A stretch of 64,000 nt of DNA from the NCBI GenBank assembly GCA_037951105.1, contig JBAMJV010003840.1, forward strand, positions 1 to 64,000, read 5' to 3'. Below the pieces are notes generated by a model. The model was not told the origin of the DNA. It did no database searches and saw only the letters and a program-made list of their open reading frames with translations. Each line of letters opens with the position of its first letter. The stretch's first letter is position 1. This DNA is from Echinarachnius parma (lineage: Eukaryota > Echinodermata > Echinoidea > Clypeasteroida > Echinarachniidae). The position numbers and the translations under genes are program-made. This document shows positions 31,459 through 42,965 of this stretch, one piece after another.

Positions 31459-32500
31459 AAGCTAGCTAGCGCTACACTATCCCAGCCACCTTGATTTATT
31501 ATGAAAAGCTACTTTTTATTGGTTGAAAAAATGTTACCATTTCCTCTCCACGAATGAAAACAATCGTTATATCAACGTAAAGGTGTGACGTCATGGTTTC
31601 TGAATCCGTCCGAAGATTTTTTATACGTCACTCGTGTGAGATTTGCCGACTGGTTGACTGTGCGAAATCCGACAAAAAAGGGGAAAAACAGTGCAATCTC
31701 CATAGGCAGACTGAAAAATTCAAAACTTTTAGGCAAAAGGTGTTACCGTTTCCCCTGAAAGAAAAAATCACACATTTATATCATTTTTAAGACGACATTT
31801 CAAATAATAAAAAACCGTCCGAAGATTTTTTTAACAAATTTCTATTTTCCCGTTATACCAGCAATTCTATCAAAACATGGTGTTTTTGGTGTACGTTCCC
31901 CGTGCTTAACGAATAAGCGACGAGCGGCTCGGAGCAGATGCGCGCTAGTTTGTCATATATCTCCCTCTAGGTGCGCGCCGAAAAGTTATTTTCCTATACC
32001 TACAGTACATGATTTTCTTCGCGGTGATTCTCATTGACCTTGAACAGAATCTTCGCTGTGCTTCGTAGTGCACTTCGCAGTGCTTCGTAGTGCTTATTAG
32101 TGCTTCGTAGTGCTTCGCGTGTTTTAGTAGGACCCGCTGCAGGCATTACGCATAATGCTGTTACCATGGTACCCTGCACCACTTGCATGTAACAACATTG
32201 AAGGGAAAGATCCAATATAAATGCTACACCAAATGTATTCGCCATCATTAATTAATATGTAGGCACCGTCAGCGTGCAACAAGGTCAGACAAAATAGGTA
32301 TGAGTAATAGCATTTTAGTTCAAACAAACAAAGGGAATCTGACAAGAAATTAATAATATAAATTGAAATGAGTATATCCTGGTATAAGCCCCATGGTTTA
32401 TTATTTTGGATAATAATAATATGTTCTGATTGGTATGTCTCTGTTGGCCAGATCTGATTGTGCAAGAATGTTTTTGGACGTGTGGATAAATAAGGTCATG
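31459..32500. other. Unassigned then duplicated block
   Basis: No gene. From about 32,130 to 32,350 it matches 45,240-45,320 and 46,430-46,560, which are split there by an inserted transposon. A period-10 tandem repeat lies at 32,052-32,120. Confidence 0.5.
32052..32120 (+). repeat. Period-10 tandem repeat, TGCTTCGTAG
   Basis: About six or seven copies of TGCTTCGTAG with variants (TGCACTTCGCAG, TGCTTATTAG) are visible. Confidence 0.85.
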
Positions 32501-33180
32501 TTAAACAGCAGTCGAATTTGTTATTGGACTACAATTTTGTTTTTTTAAACATAATTTCACATAAAATGGAGTGCATTTGTGGGGTTGGGGGGAGGGGGGG
32601 GGGGGTTGAGGGCAATCCCTTCCACTTTCAAATGTGGGGGGTTGCCCCCCCCCCCCCCCCCCCCCCCCCCTCCCATCCCGATCCCCTGCTGGTTTACACC
32701 CATGAATGTACAGCTTGCATGTAGCAATACCAAAAGGAAAGATAAACACTTCATAAATAGCAAATCTTATGCTCGGTTGCTTTCATGTACAGTATTTTAA
32801 CTATAACACCAACTAAAGAAATGAAAAGGAACATGTAGGTATGTTGAAAGATTTTTTGAGGATACAATTTGTAAGATAGGGAAGATACAGATTGTGAGAA
32901 AAAAAGGTAGACACATACATTGGGGAGGGTGATAGAGAATAGAGTAACCATGCACTGTGGGAATTATTTCTTAACATTTTTGCATTCATTTGGTTTAATT
33001 TATCGCTTGAGCTCTTGTTTGTAACATGGTGAATCTCCCAAATATTACTAATACTGTTATAAGGTGTAGGTCTGCAATATTAGCACTCAACGACTTTTCT
33101 GTATTTCAAATTTCCCTTTCATTTAAAAGATGTTTCTGATTGAAGCGTTTGGATTTTAAATTATCCACTGGAAAGTTGTT
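32501..33180. repeat. Duplicated block with poly-G / poly-C pair
   Basis: This matches 8,570-9,060 and 47,930-48,450. Poly-G (about 32,596-32,605) and a run of about 24 C (32,646-32,670) can pair across a short loop. No gene. Confidence 0.65.
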
Positions 33181-34259
33181 TCGGTGTACTAAGTTAGTGG
33201 AATGAGTTAGCAAATATCACTTTGGATTTGTACTCATTACCCTGTCATAATCCATTTAACGTGATATTTTCACACAATATCAAATCACAAAACTGCACAT
33301 TATGCTAACCATTCATCACTTTTTGCGCATACCAACAAAGTTACTAATACCAATCAACTCAGACCATTTTCTGAAGAAAGACAAAAGTTTCATTATGCAG
33401 TACTTGCACAATTATTGCAGTCTACTATGTTCTGATCAATACTAGCAGACCATTCTACAAAGTTTGCTCACATTGAAATTTGAGTTAATGTAGTTACTTA
33501 TTCATACATGGTCATTACAATGAATCCAACTTGATTATTCCAAGCTTGAATTGTCACACATCACTCAGTGGACATATCATATAACAGACATACACAATCT
33601 GTCATCAATGATTCATCACTTTGTGCACATGTCATCAAAGTTACTTGATCGCTTTAACATTGCTTAACCCTATCAAACCCAAGTTATTTTGGCGTTCCCA
33701 GGCCTAAGGGGGGCTCATAGGCCCCCACCCCCCCCCCCCCCCCCGCCCTCTCGAATTTCTTTATTATTCAATCAACCACTTTCATATTTGGCACACATGT
33801 CAAGCAGCTCAAGCTCTACAAGTTACAATCATAAACAATTTTCAAGGTCACCATATGAGGGCGCAATTTACAATTTATATGATGAAAAACATACAAAATT
33901 GCAGAATTCAGACATAATTGAGCTGTTTTCGCCAAATGGACCGATATCTAGTGGGCAAATTTAATTTGTTAACATGATTATGTAATATTACATATTTCCC
34001 CCTAACACAGTCTTGCAATCGTAAATTTAATGCATTGGGACCATTTTGCGAGATTTCACTTCCTGCCTCCCCCTATTCTCTGGGCTACTGCAATCGCCCC
34101 AATTGCATAATCACTACACATAATGCATCATTTGAAAGGTATATAATGAGGCTTTATTGTGACATCGATTTCGAGTATTCTTATTAAAAAATACGAGAGA
34201 TATGATCGATGAAACTTGAGTTTCCGAACTTTTTTTGAGGGGTTTATATTAATCAGATA
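33181..34259. repeat. Duplicated block with single satellite-like unit
   Basis: About 33,200-33,345 and 33,540-33,670 are diverged copies of the unit and flanks amplified at 55.7-58.1 kb. About 33,385-33,540 matches 7,870-8,010 and 47,260-47,410. The remainder (33,690-34,258), starting with a poly-C run, is unassigned. Confidence 0.55.
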
Positions 34260-34512
34260 TGATTACGTTTACCTGCGTAATTCTTCTTCAATATATATCA
34301 CTTACATTTGAAAAAAAAAAATGTTTTAGCGGCCACGTTTCTACAATAATTTACAAGCAATTTAAACACAACACCTGTATGTACATCTCTGAAAATGCGC
34401 CTGGATGCAAGTTTGCAATATTCCGACGTAAGAGTATACGGTTATTTGAATGGTTACCTGGTCTACCCATGATGGTGACCGGTTTAAAAAATACCGTTTT
34501 ACTTCAGCACTA
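34260..34512. mobile_element. MITE with AAACGGTTAT-type ends, partial copy 2
   Basis: Related to 20,920-21,168 and 58,690-58,855, with shared acaacacctg, cggttatttgaa and aaaataccgttttact. The left end is not recognisable. Confidence 0.55.
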
Positions 34513-34531
34513 ATTCAAAGCCTTTTCACTA

Positions 34532-35491
34532 TACTCCGCCAAAAAAAGAAACTGGACACTTGTATAAGTTGAAATATTTCATATTTATGTACGATAAATT
34601 GTACATTCTCATATATCAAATTAAAGGAAATTTAGTCCTCTACATGCGGGGTATAAGTTAAAGGTATAATCGTTCATGCATGGTCAATTAACAATAGCAA
34701 GGTCTGTTTTCAAAAATAGCAAAAACAATGGAGGACCACACTATTCGACTGAAATGATAGTAAGCGTTTCACTTGCTTAAAACAAGATGTGCGGGGCAAT
34801 TAAATTATGACATTATTTAACTTTATAATACAAGTTTTTTTCAATACAAATTTTCAATAAAAACAGGGCCAGGTTATGAGAGCATCAACATACTGGTTTG
34901 TCTTTGAGGCATAAAGCTTGTCTTCTATGTGTCCCCTGCAATTTTATCCATAGTTACCTAGAGAAATTACATGTTAAAGACTGCCCAACTGTTTGACCAA
35001 GAATGACAAGTTTTGAAGATCTTTGGACTACGGTAAAATTCTTGAGAAGAATTTATACCATTTTCATTCTGAAATAAGGGCACAAATTGTGGTTTCGACT
35101 AATAAACCTTTGACATGAAATTCCCCATTTTGTTACATTTGGATGAAAATAAAACCTATAACGTTCACAATTTGTCTTCATGTATACCTTGTATTGAGAT
35201 GAAGATAGAAAAGGTCACATTTGTAATGGCAAATTATGCCATGTCATGAATATAGCGTTTTAGATATGGTTGAGTGGATGTTCCATTTTTGCTATTTTTG
35301 AAAACAGACCTTGATGTGGTTAATTGACCGTGACAAGTCATGCATGAATAATTTCATCTGGATGTTATGCAAATATTGAAGAGGGTCATTTTATCCTTAA
35401 TTTGATATACAATATCATATATTTTTATCGTACATGAATATGAAATATTTTGTCGTATACAAGTGTCCGGTTTCTTTTTTTGCGGAGTATA
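34532..35491. mobile_element. Mariner-type element with long inverted repeats, about 0.96 kb
   Basis: It starts TACTCCGCCAAAAAAAG and ends CTTTTTTTGCGGAGTA, flanked by TA. The inverted arms extend about 200 bp inward, with a second matched pair gcaaggtctgttttcaaaaa / tttttgaaaacagacctt. No transposase frame survives. It occupies nearly the same site (before tatcgaacc) that carries the TTAA MITE in the 21 kb copy and is empty at about 59,085. Confidence 0.82.
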
Positions 35492-35867
35492 AAAATTATA
35501 TCGAACCGAAATCAAAATAATTTTGCACAAAACCAGCGAGTGAAGTAAACCAAACAATGATAAAGACCGTGGAACATGGAATATACACGTTTTTCCTTAA
35601 TCCATATGCATAAATAGGGATTAACAATAGTCTTTCACTTAAATTAAGCACATGATTATCAAACTTCCCTTGAAATGTTATTAATCTAAATTAAAACGAA
35701 ACAAACATTATCCAGATTCAAGAATCATTTACTATAGAGCGTATACAAATACAACAACAAAAAAATCAAACTTGGTAACTAGCATACCATAATCAATTGC
35801 ATATGAATACACATTCATAGAAAAGTATTTACACAGGACAAAAATAATAATAGTTTCATGTTTGATT
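35492..35867. repeat. Duplicated block between MITE and SINE
   Basis: Sister of 21,711-22,057. No gene. Confidence 0.7.
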
Positions 35868-36226
35868 TCTATAGCGCCTATTATAACATTATCTGTAGGT
35901 GTTTGACACAATATGGTGTGGCAAGATTGGTAGAGCTCGTGCTTTCCAATCGTAAGATTCCGAGTTCGAACCCTATACCCAGCGCGTTTGTCATTCATCA
36001 AGACAATGTTGCTGTTGCTGTTCTCTATTCAGGTGTATAAACGGGACCCAGTAGGAAGTGAAAGTCTTTATGTGAATATACCAATGAGCCACTTGTAAGG
36101 AATGCTTCCCAGGGAGTGGAGATGGTGCACACAATGTGTGCTGGTTTACATTGTATACTATGGCCGTGGTAATAAAGCACTGAGAGATTATATTAGGCGC
36201 TATATAAATTGAACCTATTAATATTA
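35868..36226 (+). mobile_element. tRNA-derived SINE, copy B
   Basis: Same position in the unit as copy A. Box A and box B (GAGTTCGAACCC) are preserved; about 25 bp in the middle are missing relative to copy A. Confidence 0.72.
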
Positions 36227-36931
36227 TTAGTATTACTAAAATAAACTTACATCTTAAATTATTTACAATTATTGGGAATTATATTTATACACAAAGCAAG
36301 AAAACTAAACTACAGAAGCATTACACAAATTAATCATTATATCTCCTGTTCATGTTGATACCAATTTTTTGAAAATCGAACCATATTTTACAATCTAAAT
36401 ATATTTGTAAATTCCCACTTTCCCATTCAAATTGTACATGTCACACACCTGACCGCCCCACAACTCTGGCATACTAGTAATCAGTAAATTAAATTAAATT
36501 TAATTAATTCAAATATTTGCATTTACGTAATATAAAGTCAGTAAAAGCTTTTAAATCCAGTCTTAAAACATACTTGTTTAGATTGGCGTTTGACAAGCGG
36601 TTGCATTTTTTTTGGTTAAAATGATGATAACCCTATAACCAGGCCTCTGTGCCTCTGAATAGTTCACTAGATTCATGGCGCACAATACATATTATTTAGT
36701 ATTATTATTAATTTGATTGAATATGCATTTTCAGGTACCAGTCTTGGGCCCCGTTGCAGAAAGAGATACAATCGTTTTTAAGTTGCAACTAACTACAAGT
36801 CAGAGCATTTGCGCATTTCAGCTAATCAGATTTGCTCATTTAGTCACATAATCTGACTTGCTATTAATTGCAACTTTCCAATCGATTGCAACTCTTTCTG
36901 CAACGGGTCCCTGAATGGTTTGTTATGACAG
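36227..36931. repeat. Duplicated block downstream of the propeller-only TRIM gene
   Basis: About 36,340-36,480 and 36,730-36,925 match 62,010-62,170 and 62,215-62,400 (shared ccagtcttgggcccc and cctgaatggttt). An inverted pair, agtcttgggccccgttgcag / ctgcaacgggtccctgaatg, flanks about 160 bp at 36,741-36,917. No gene. Confidence 0.6.
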
Positions 36932-38583
36932 TCAGTGGCGTAGCGAGGGTCAACGGATTGGGGGGGGGGGGGGGGGGCACAACTGCGAGCGAGCGGAGCG
37001 ACGAAGCCCAAGGGCGCGAAGCGTCCGAGGGAAGGAGGGTGTTGGACGGGGGTGTCCCTCCTCGCACGGTATGGAGCTCTTGCAAATTTCCACTCGAAAT
37101 AATGCAATCTGGTGCATACCTTGGAAGGAAATTTGATAATACTAAATTAAAGATATCATGACTTAAATCGTCTCCCTCATGATTAGACCGCTTTTTAGTA
37201 TACAAACACAATCGAACCTACACACACACCAGACTCAAATACGCTCACATATATCCGTGCATGTCTACACTTATTTGGGGGAGGGTGTGGGAGGGGGTTT
37301 AAAATATCACTTTAGAGGTATGGTCATAATTTTCCTTGTCATTATTATTGTTATTATGCATTTTGTAAGATTTGTTAAAGATTGAACTTCAAAAAAGTGG
37401 GGATTGTTTAACACACTAAAACACACACTGTTGGTCCCATTTGTATCTCCTGGTGGAACTGTTGTTTCTGGCGTACATTGTCTGGTTAGATAGATCTGTA
37501 AATGATGCGCTTGATGTAGAAGCACCATTTTCAAGAAGGGGGCAAAAGGTTCTCTAAAGTTTAGGCATTGCGAGGGAGCGAAGCGACCAAGCGGGGGAGG
37601 GTTTGGGATTGGGTGTCCCCCTCCTACAGTATATAGGGAGCTTTTGCAAATGTTTGGCTTTAAATTGTGCGATTTGGTATACCCAAATATTATATGATTC
37701 GTAGTTCAAGCTATAGAATCCAGGGGTGTCGATCTGTTCGGAAAACACAATACATTGGTGGGGCGAGCTATTGTTCACAAACAATGCTCGCCCCCCCCCC
37801 CCCCCCCCCCCACCCCCACCCCAATGCATTGTGTTTTCCGAACAGATCGACATCCCTGATAGAATCAAACATACATAATGTATGCATATAAAAGTGGGAG
37901 GGACAATCACCTCCACTTTCAAATGTATAGAGGTGGGGGCATGTCCTCCTCCCCCGTCCCCCGCCTGTTGTCGCCCATTTTTCAAGTACCGCGTGACTAG
38001 GGTCCCTTGGGTTAGGTTCAGTATGCCTATGCTCAACTGATGCAGATGTCGACTCTGGAGAAGATGACTGGTGTTCCTACAATCATGATCATCAACAGTA
38101 GGCCTAGACATGCATCATGAATTCATAAAACGAGTGCATTTGGCTTGAAGAAGTTAGTCAAGGAAGTTTGTCTTTGCCTAGACATGTTGGACTACTTAGT
38201 GCAGCTATGCGCCTTTATAGCATGCATGAAGGCGTCAAACGGTCAAAATTATCTATAAAAGCGGGAGGCAGCATGCAAGATGCTGCAGAGGCCCCTGGCA
38301 TCGATCCTCGCGCCCGGGACTGACAATTCGCATAAGGCGCTATATGCATGCGTTCTCCCACTTGGAAGGATTCTTCAAACTGATATAGGTGCGATATTGC
38401 TACTAGGGAACGACTGTTATGTTCTTCTTTATTATCATTGATAACATCATTATCATCACACATTTAATAAAGCATGAAAATAATGAATGATATCGTTTGC
38501 CAAACGATTGGGGGGGGGGGAGCACGTGCCACCCCCCCCCCCCGGACCCCCCACCGGCCGTGCCCCTCCGTAGGTACGCCACT
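36932..38583. mobile_element. hAT-like element, 1.65 kb, with nested palindrome
   Basis: It is bounded by a perfect 8-bp duplication TATGACAG (36924-36931 and 38584-38591). The ends are TCAGTGGCGTAGCG and CGTAGGTACGCCACT. An AGTGGCG end with an 8-bp duplication is typical of hAT elements. Poly-G follows the left end (36,960-36,977) and poly-G/poly-C precedes the right end. No transposase was found; the interior contains GC-rich motifs also seen at 8.4 and 47.8 kb. The sister block at about 62,400 is uninterrupted. Confidence 0.8.
37721..37858. repeat. Poly-C hairpin nested in the hAT-like element
   Basis: Arms containing TGTCGATCTGTTCGGAAAAC and its reverse complement surround a short loop with about 20 C at 37,792-37,811. 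Inserted into sequence that otherwise reads ctatagaatc...aaacatac as at 8.5 kb. Confidence 0.8.
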
Positions 38584-38629
38584 TATGACAGGATAACATT
38601 GTTTCTTTTATGATATTGTTTAGAATTTG

Positions 38630-38790
38630 TGAAACTTCATAAATTCTCTCCAGTTGACAACTCAACCAATTTGTTAATAAACTCTACCATTGGAAAGCCC
38701 CTTGAGGACTGTTCTGATTCTCTTCAGATTCTTCGTGTAAAACTAAATACTCAGTAGATGACCCTTCCTGCGTGCATTCGTTATGCGTAT
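38630..38790 (-). pseudogene. Remnant of a TRIM C-terminus
   Basis: Translation of the minus strand gives recognisable pieces of the last propeller repeat (LKRIRTVLKG, VELSTGE) with stops and shifts. It lies immediately 3' of the propeller-only gene and repeats its end, so it is either a partial tandem duplicate or the original end of another copy. Confidence 0.7.
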
Positions 38791-38832
38791 ATACGATAAG
38801 ATATAACATTGTCATTGATTCCCAAGGACTGT

Positions 38833-39726
38833 TTAGATTTTGTGGAAGATAATGAATTGTTCCTTTGATACTACAACAATCTCCCCAGTGGGCAACTCAA
38901 GCAATTTTATAATGTCATTTGCCAGTGGAAATTCCCTGAGGACTGTTCTGGGTCTCACCATTTCCATTGCCAGTGGATAGGTACTAAGGACTGTATTGGG
39001 TCTCTTCAGGTCATCTGTGTAGTGCTCAATACTCAGCAGATCATCATTCTGGTATGCAATCAGTATGCTATCATCCTTCAGGACAGCAATGTGTGCATTC
39101 ATACCCTCAAAGTCGATGAGGAGAAGGTTGAGGAAGTCCTCATCCAATCGACCATCCATATCATCGATGACCCTGACTGATCCGCTCATATCAAGCACTA
39201 CCAGCCTTTTGCTGTGATTCATGTGACAGATTTCTTCAGAAGCATAGCCGTCGCAGGGAATCTCCCGACCTTTCCCACCATCTTCTGGTCTGCATACACC
39301 TATCGAATATGTCTCCCAATAACAAAAGCTGGCATAAATGTTGTCATCTCTGTCTACACACATTCTACTATATCCATCGATCTTCAACTGAACATTGAGC
39401 CTCTCCCACGCCTGTGTGTACACTGTTGTATCACCATGATCATCTCGTACAACGTAGCGACCGTCAGACAAGACGCATACACTTAATACCTCCACACCCT
39501 CCAGCACTGTTTCCTGTGGCCCATCAACAGTGAACATCTGTATTGCCTTCCCACCCCGATAACCAACAGCCACCCGTCCATCAGGCAAAGGCACTGCATC
39601 ATATGGATCTTCATGTGAGTGTGGAAATGTGCTCACCTTCTCAAGCTGCCAGTCAGGTAGTCCCAAATCACCTTGACTGTTAGGACATTCCAAACTCTGA
39701 GCAGCTACAGTATCTTTACTTGCCAT
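38833..39726 (-). CDS. RING-less TRIM paralogue, propeller only
   Basis: About 297 residues from MASKDT at 39726. The first 14 residues match the start of the intact TRIM gene (MAS-DTV-AQSLEC); the next residue continues at the linker before the propeller (PNSQGDLGLPDWQLEKV). About 320 codons covering RING, both B-boxes and the coiled coil are missing, and the junction is in frame. All propeller repeats follow (VPLPDGRVAVGY, LSDGRYVVRD, CVDRDDNIYAS, VLKDDSILIAY, LELPTGEIVVV). One repeat unit near the end (LAMEMVRPRTVLREFPLANDI) is partly duplicated. The protein could not act as an E3 ligase but could bind the same target. The 3' splice site before the ATG is retained (tatccacag). It may equally be a relic that has not yet acquired a stop. 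Confidence 0.75.
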   Translation of the reverse strand: MASKDTVAAQSLECPNSQGDLGLPDWQLEKVSTFPHSHEDPYDAVPLPDGRVAVGYRGGKAIQMFTVDGPQETVLEGVEVLSVCVLSDGRYVVRDDHGDTTVYTQAWERLNVQLKIDGYSRMCVDRDDNIYASFCYWETYSIGVCRPEDGGKGREIPCDGYASEEICHMNHSKRLVVLDMSGSVRVIDDMDGRLDEDFLNLLLIDFEGMNAHIAVLKDDSILIAYQNDDLLSIEHYTDDLKRPNTVLSTYPLAMEMVRPRTVLREFPLANDIIKLLELPTGEIVVVSKEQFIIFHKI

Positions 39727-40045
39727 GGCTCTGTGGATAGGAAACATACATATTGTAAATAAGAGGTTATGAGTGTTGACTGATTGCTAGAAATATTATT
39801 CATAATACAAATGAAAGTAAACTACCAGTCAAATATTAGCACAGACTGATCATAATTTGCATTCATTTTAGAATACAGGGTGCACATCAATTGAACTGTA
39901 GGGCAAATCAATATTATCACATTTTTTTTTAAATAATATGCTACAGTGAACAATAGTCCATAAGGCGAAACACAGGTCAAACTCATGTAATGCACATTAT
40001 ATTCCACATAGCCTACTAAGAAGCTTGCTCTACTGAATCTTGCTC
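39727..40045. repeat. Duplicated TRIM 5'-flank block
   Basis: Matches 25,286-25,450 (gttatgagtgttga, agaatacagggtgcacatca). It ends where the 5'-truncated LINE begins. Confidence 0.65.
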
Positions 40046-41077
40046 TGCAGTAGACCATGATATACTTTTATATAAATTACAACACTATGGCATCAGAGGG
40101 AAGACATTGGAATGGTTTAGAAGTTATTTGTATAATCGTGTACAATTTGTTTCTTTAAATTGCCAAATATCTACAATGCAACCTGTTAAATGTGGTGTCC
40201 CACAAGGGAGTCTACTTGGGCCATTATTATTTATTATTTATATTAATGATTTTCAAAATTCCTCCGATCAGCTTTCCTTTGTTCTATTCGCAGATGACTC
40301 TAATGTATTTTGTTCTCACCCTAATCCTAATTCCTTGGTAAATATTACGAATGTGGAGCTAAAAAAAGTATATAATTGCATTACTGCAAATAAATTGTCA
40401 CTTAATTTACACAAAACTAAATATATGTTATTGAGTAACACTCTTAAAGAATTACCGGACACTATTTTATTTGATAATGTATATATTGAACAAGTCACAA
40501 CGATTGATTTTCTTGGATTAACTGTAGACAATAAACTTTCATGGGCACCTCACATTGATAATATATGTCGAAAAATTTCTCGAAATATTGCAGTATTGAA
40601 CAAATTAAAAAAAATTTCCCGAGCTCGACCTTGATTATGTTATATTTTACATTAATATTACCTTATTTGAATTATGGAATACTTGCATGGGGCAACACGC
40701 ACTCTTCATACACGGAGAAAATGTTGCTTCTCCAAAAGAAAGCGTTGCGTGTTATTTGTAACGTCCCGTATCGAGCACACACAAATGAACTCTTTTTTAA
40801 CAATAATATTCTTAAAGTTCAAGACCTTTATAATTATCAGCTAGGACAGTTTATGTACAAATTAGATAATAACTCACTTCCTGAAACGTTTAAGAGTATG
40901 TTTATTAAAAATAAGACTATACATAGTTACTCAACTCGTAATTCTGAGGCATATCATTTACCATTAATGAGAACACGCTTAGCTAAATTAAATATTACAT
41001 TTAGTGGTCCAAAATTTTGGAATAGTCTTGATGATTCAATGAAAGATTCCCCTAGCCTTAATTAATTTAAAAATAAA
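40046..41077 (+). pseudogene. Reverse transcriptase fragment of a LINE
   Basis: The first part encodes reverse transcriptase motifs (GVPQGSLLGPLLF; the catalytic box reads LFADDSN, an F-ADD form; FLGLTVDNKLSW). A frameshift near 40,615 moves the remainder (TLILPYLNYGILAWGN, ALRVICNV, FWNSLDD) to another frame. Without the N-terminal endonuclease it is inactive. Confidence 0.88.
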
Positions 41078-41717
41078 CTAAAGAACTATATATTATGTTC
41101 ATATCAAGCGGATTAGAATCATTCAGCAATCCCATCCTAGATTAGAGCATATTTATTAATCATCAATACAGCGTGCGCCGATGCCCTGAACTGGCCGACT
41201 CAGCGGATTATCTCATAAGGCGAGAGTACTGACCCCTTGTTTCATGTTTCTGTTATCTTTTCCTCTTTCCTCTTTACTGTCTCACAACCCCTTCTCCTTC
41301 TATATCCTATATCATTTATTTCTCTTTTTCTAAAGTATTTCTGGTATTTTTTTTTTTTTTTGTTATGATGTTTACATTTTTATTTTCCTGTCATAAGTAA
41401 GTGTTTGTAGTATTTTCTTCTTTTTCTTTTTTTTTTTTCGTTGTTTTCCTAAAGTAAGTTTTTGTAGTAATATATTTTTTGTACGTAGTTTTTTTTTTTT
41501 TTTTTTTGTAGCTTAAAGTACTGTAACAATTAACTTGAGAGCGCTGCATTGTACAAGCATCGCTTTTTAGCAGCGCTCTCCATTTCCAACTACTAGTTTG
41601 ATAAATTATGTTCTCTTATTTTGATTTAAATTGTAAAATTACAATATTTTTGTTCTATATGACTGTACAAATTTGTTGGAAATGAAAATAAATAAATGAA
41701 ATAATGAAATAAATTAA
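40046..41717 (+). mobile_element. 5'-truncated LINE, CR1/Jockey-like
   Basis: It starts within the reverse transcriptase domain (TVDHDIL) and runs through the 3' UTR to an A-rich end with AAATAAATAAATGAAATAATG-like repeats (about 41,685-41,717). The 5' truncation is typical of target-primed insertion. The 3' UTR contains several poly-T runs and a hairpin GAGAGCGCTGC...GCAGCGCTCTC at 41,537-41,580. Confidence 0.85.
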
Positions 41718-42539
41718 ATGATTGGTCAAAAGTTAATCACGTGATGAAACATAGTTTCGCCCATCATTGATGGGAGAAGAAAACTTCGTTACACTGTGTA
41801 GATATCTTGGGTGAAAGTGCGTTGCACTCACTAGATAATTGGTAAAGTACTATCTACACTCCGCGGTTGCATTGACTTGAGTGTGGAGCTCGTGTGTGGC
41901 CACTCAAATTCCGTACCCAAATGATGTGGCGTGATAACTCTATGCGCGCGAATTACAAATTTAATTGTATTCGTTGTGCATACGTAGCACACTGATGCTG
42001 CATGCATACGCTATGCACTGTACCACACCACGTATCGTACATTACACCGTTTGCTGCTTGTTCTGTTGTTCGACGTAAGATTTGAGCTCTAACGAAGCTG
42101 AAATGGACATTTTTTTGCTTGAGAGTGAAAGTAAAAATACTTAAGTTCAGCCTGAAAGTGTTCCAAGATTATTGCGATGCTGGAAGCATACATTTTGACG
42201 AACTGTCTGACATGGACTTGGTCTTGAAAGCGCGAGGCCGGCCCTAGACCAAGTGTTGGGGAGACTCTATTTTCGTGTTTGTTTACTTTTGAACTGTTTT
42301 GGGGGGAGTTTACATTTCGCGTTTTAACTTTTTGAATTTTCAAGGAGTTACCGTTGACTTTTGAACTGTTATAATCTAATGGAATTGTCATGGAGTTACC
42401 CTGTTACCGAAAATGGAATAACATTGTTGGTAAGTAGATCAAACCTACTAACAGTACTTAGAGTTAGACTAGGCCTGCTTAGACTAGATCTAGAAGTTCG
42501 ATGTGGAATATAAAGCAAATAATCACCTTTTGGTTTCAG
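41718..42539. other. Unassigned stretch
   Basis: No gene was recognised. The stretch is less AT-rich than its surroundings and contains ggttggtcaaaa- and cacgtgatg-type motifs. An open frame at 42089-42391 (minus strand) is Ser/Asn/Lys-rich and has no recognisable domain. Confidence 0.4.
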
Positions 42540-42656
42540 GCGATGGCAAACTATCACTTCCTCGGCGATCTGAATGTATACGCTATCTTTCCTCAGCTTC
42601 GCTTCGGAAAGATAGCTACATCCAGCTCGCCTCGGAAGTGATAGTTTGTCCCATCG
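42540..42656. repeat. Hairpin element, about 117 bp
   Basis: Inverted arms CGATGGCAAACTATCACTTC and GAAGTGATAGTTTGTCCCATCG extend inward through GCTATCTTTCC / GGAAAGATAGC. No gene. Confidence 0.8.
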
Positions 42657-42726
42657 ACTTCACCAACGGTAATTATTTGCTTAATATAAGATATCCTCAT
42701 GCGCCAATCAATGGTTCACAGCAGCT

Positions 42727-42965
42727 TAAAGGGATAGATGAGTATTGGTCAAACTTAACTTTAGTAACCAAAACCTGCACCATTACGGTACAAACGAATA
42801 GTTATAACTTCACCATGCTCGAAAAGTATACAGAATTACAAACGACTAGTAAAACCCCTGTTATCATTAAAAAAAAAGAGCCGTTACAACTCAAGAGGGC
42901 GCTCCCTAAAAAGATAATTGGTTTTAGCCATTTTTCGTACAAAATTGTGCATTTAATGTTATGTT
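42727..42965. mobile_element. TTAA-type MITE fragment
   Basis: It begins TTAAAGGGATAGATGAG and carries motifs of the family's right half in inverse orientation (aaacctgcaccatta, gagggcgctccc). The other end is missing. Confidence 0.6.

Noticed and set aside
37554..38111. 185-codon open frame on the minus strand
   Set aside because: It lies inside the hAT-like element, runs through a poly-G tract and hairpin, and shows no domain.
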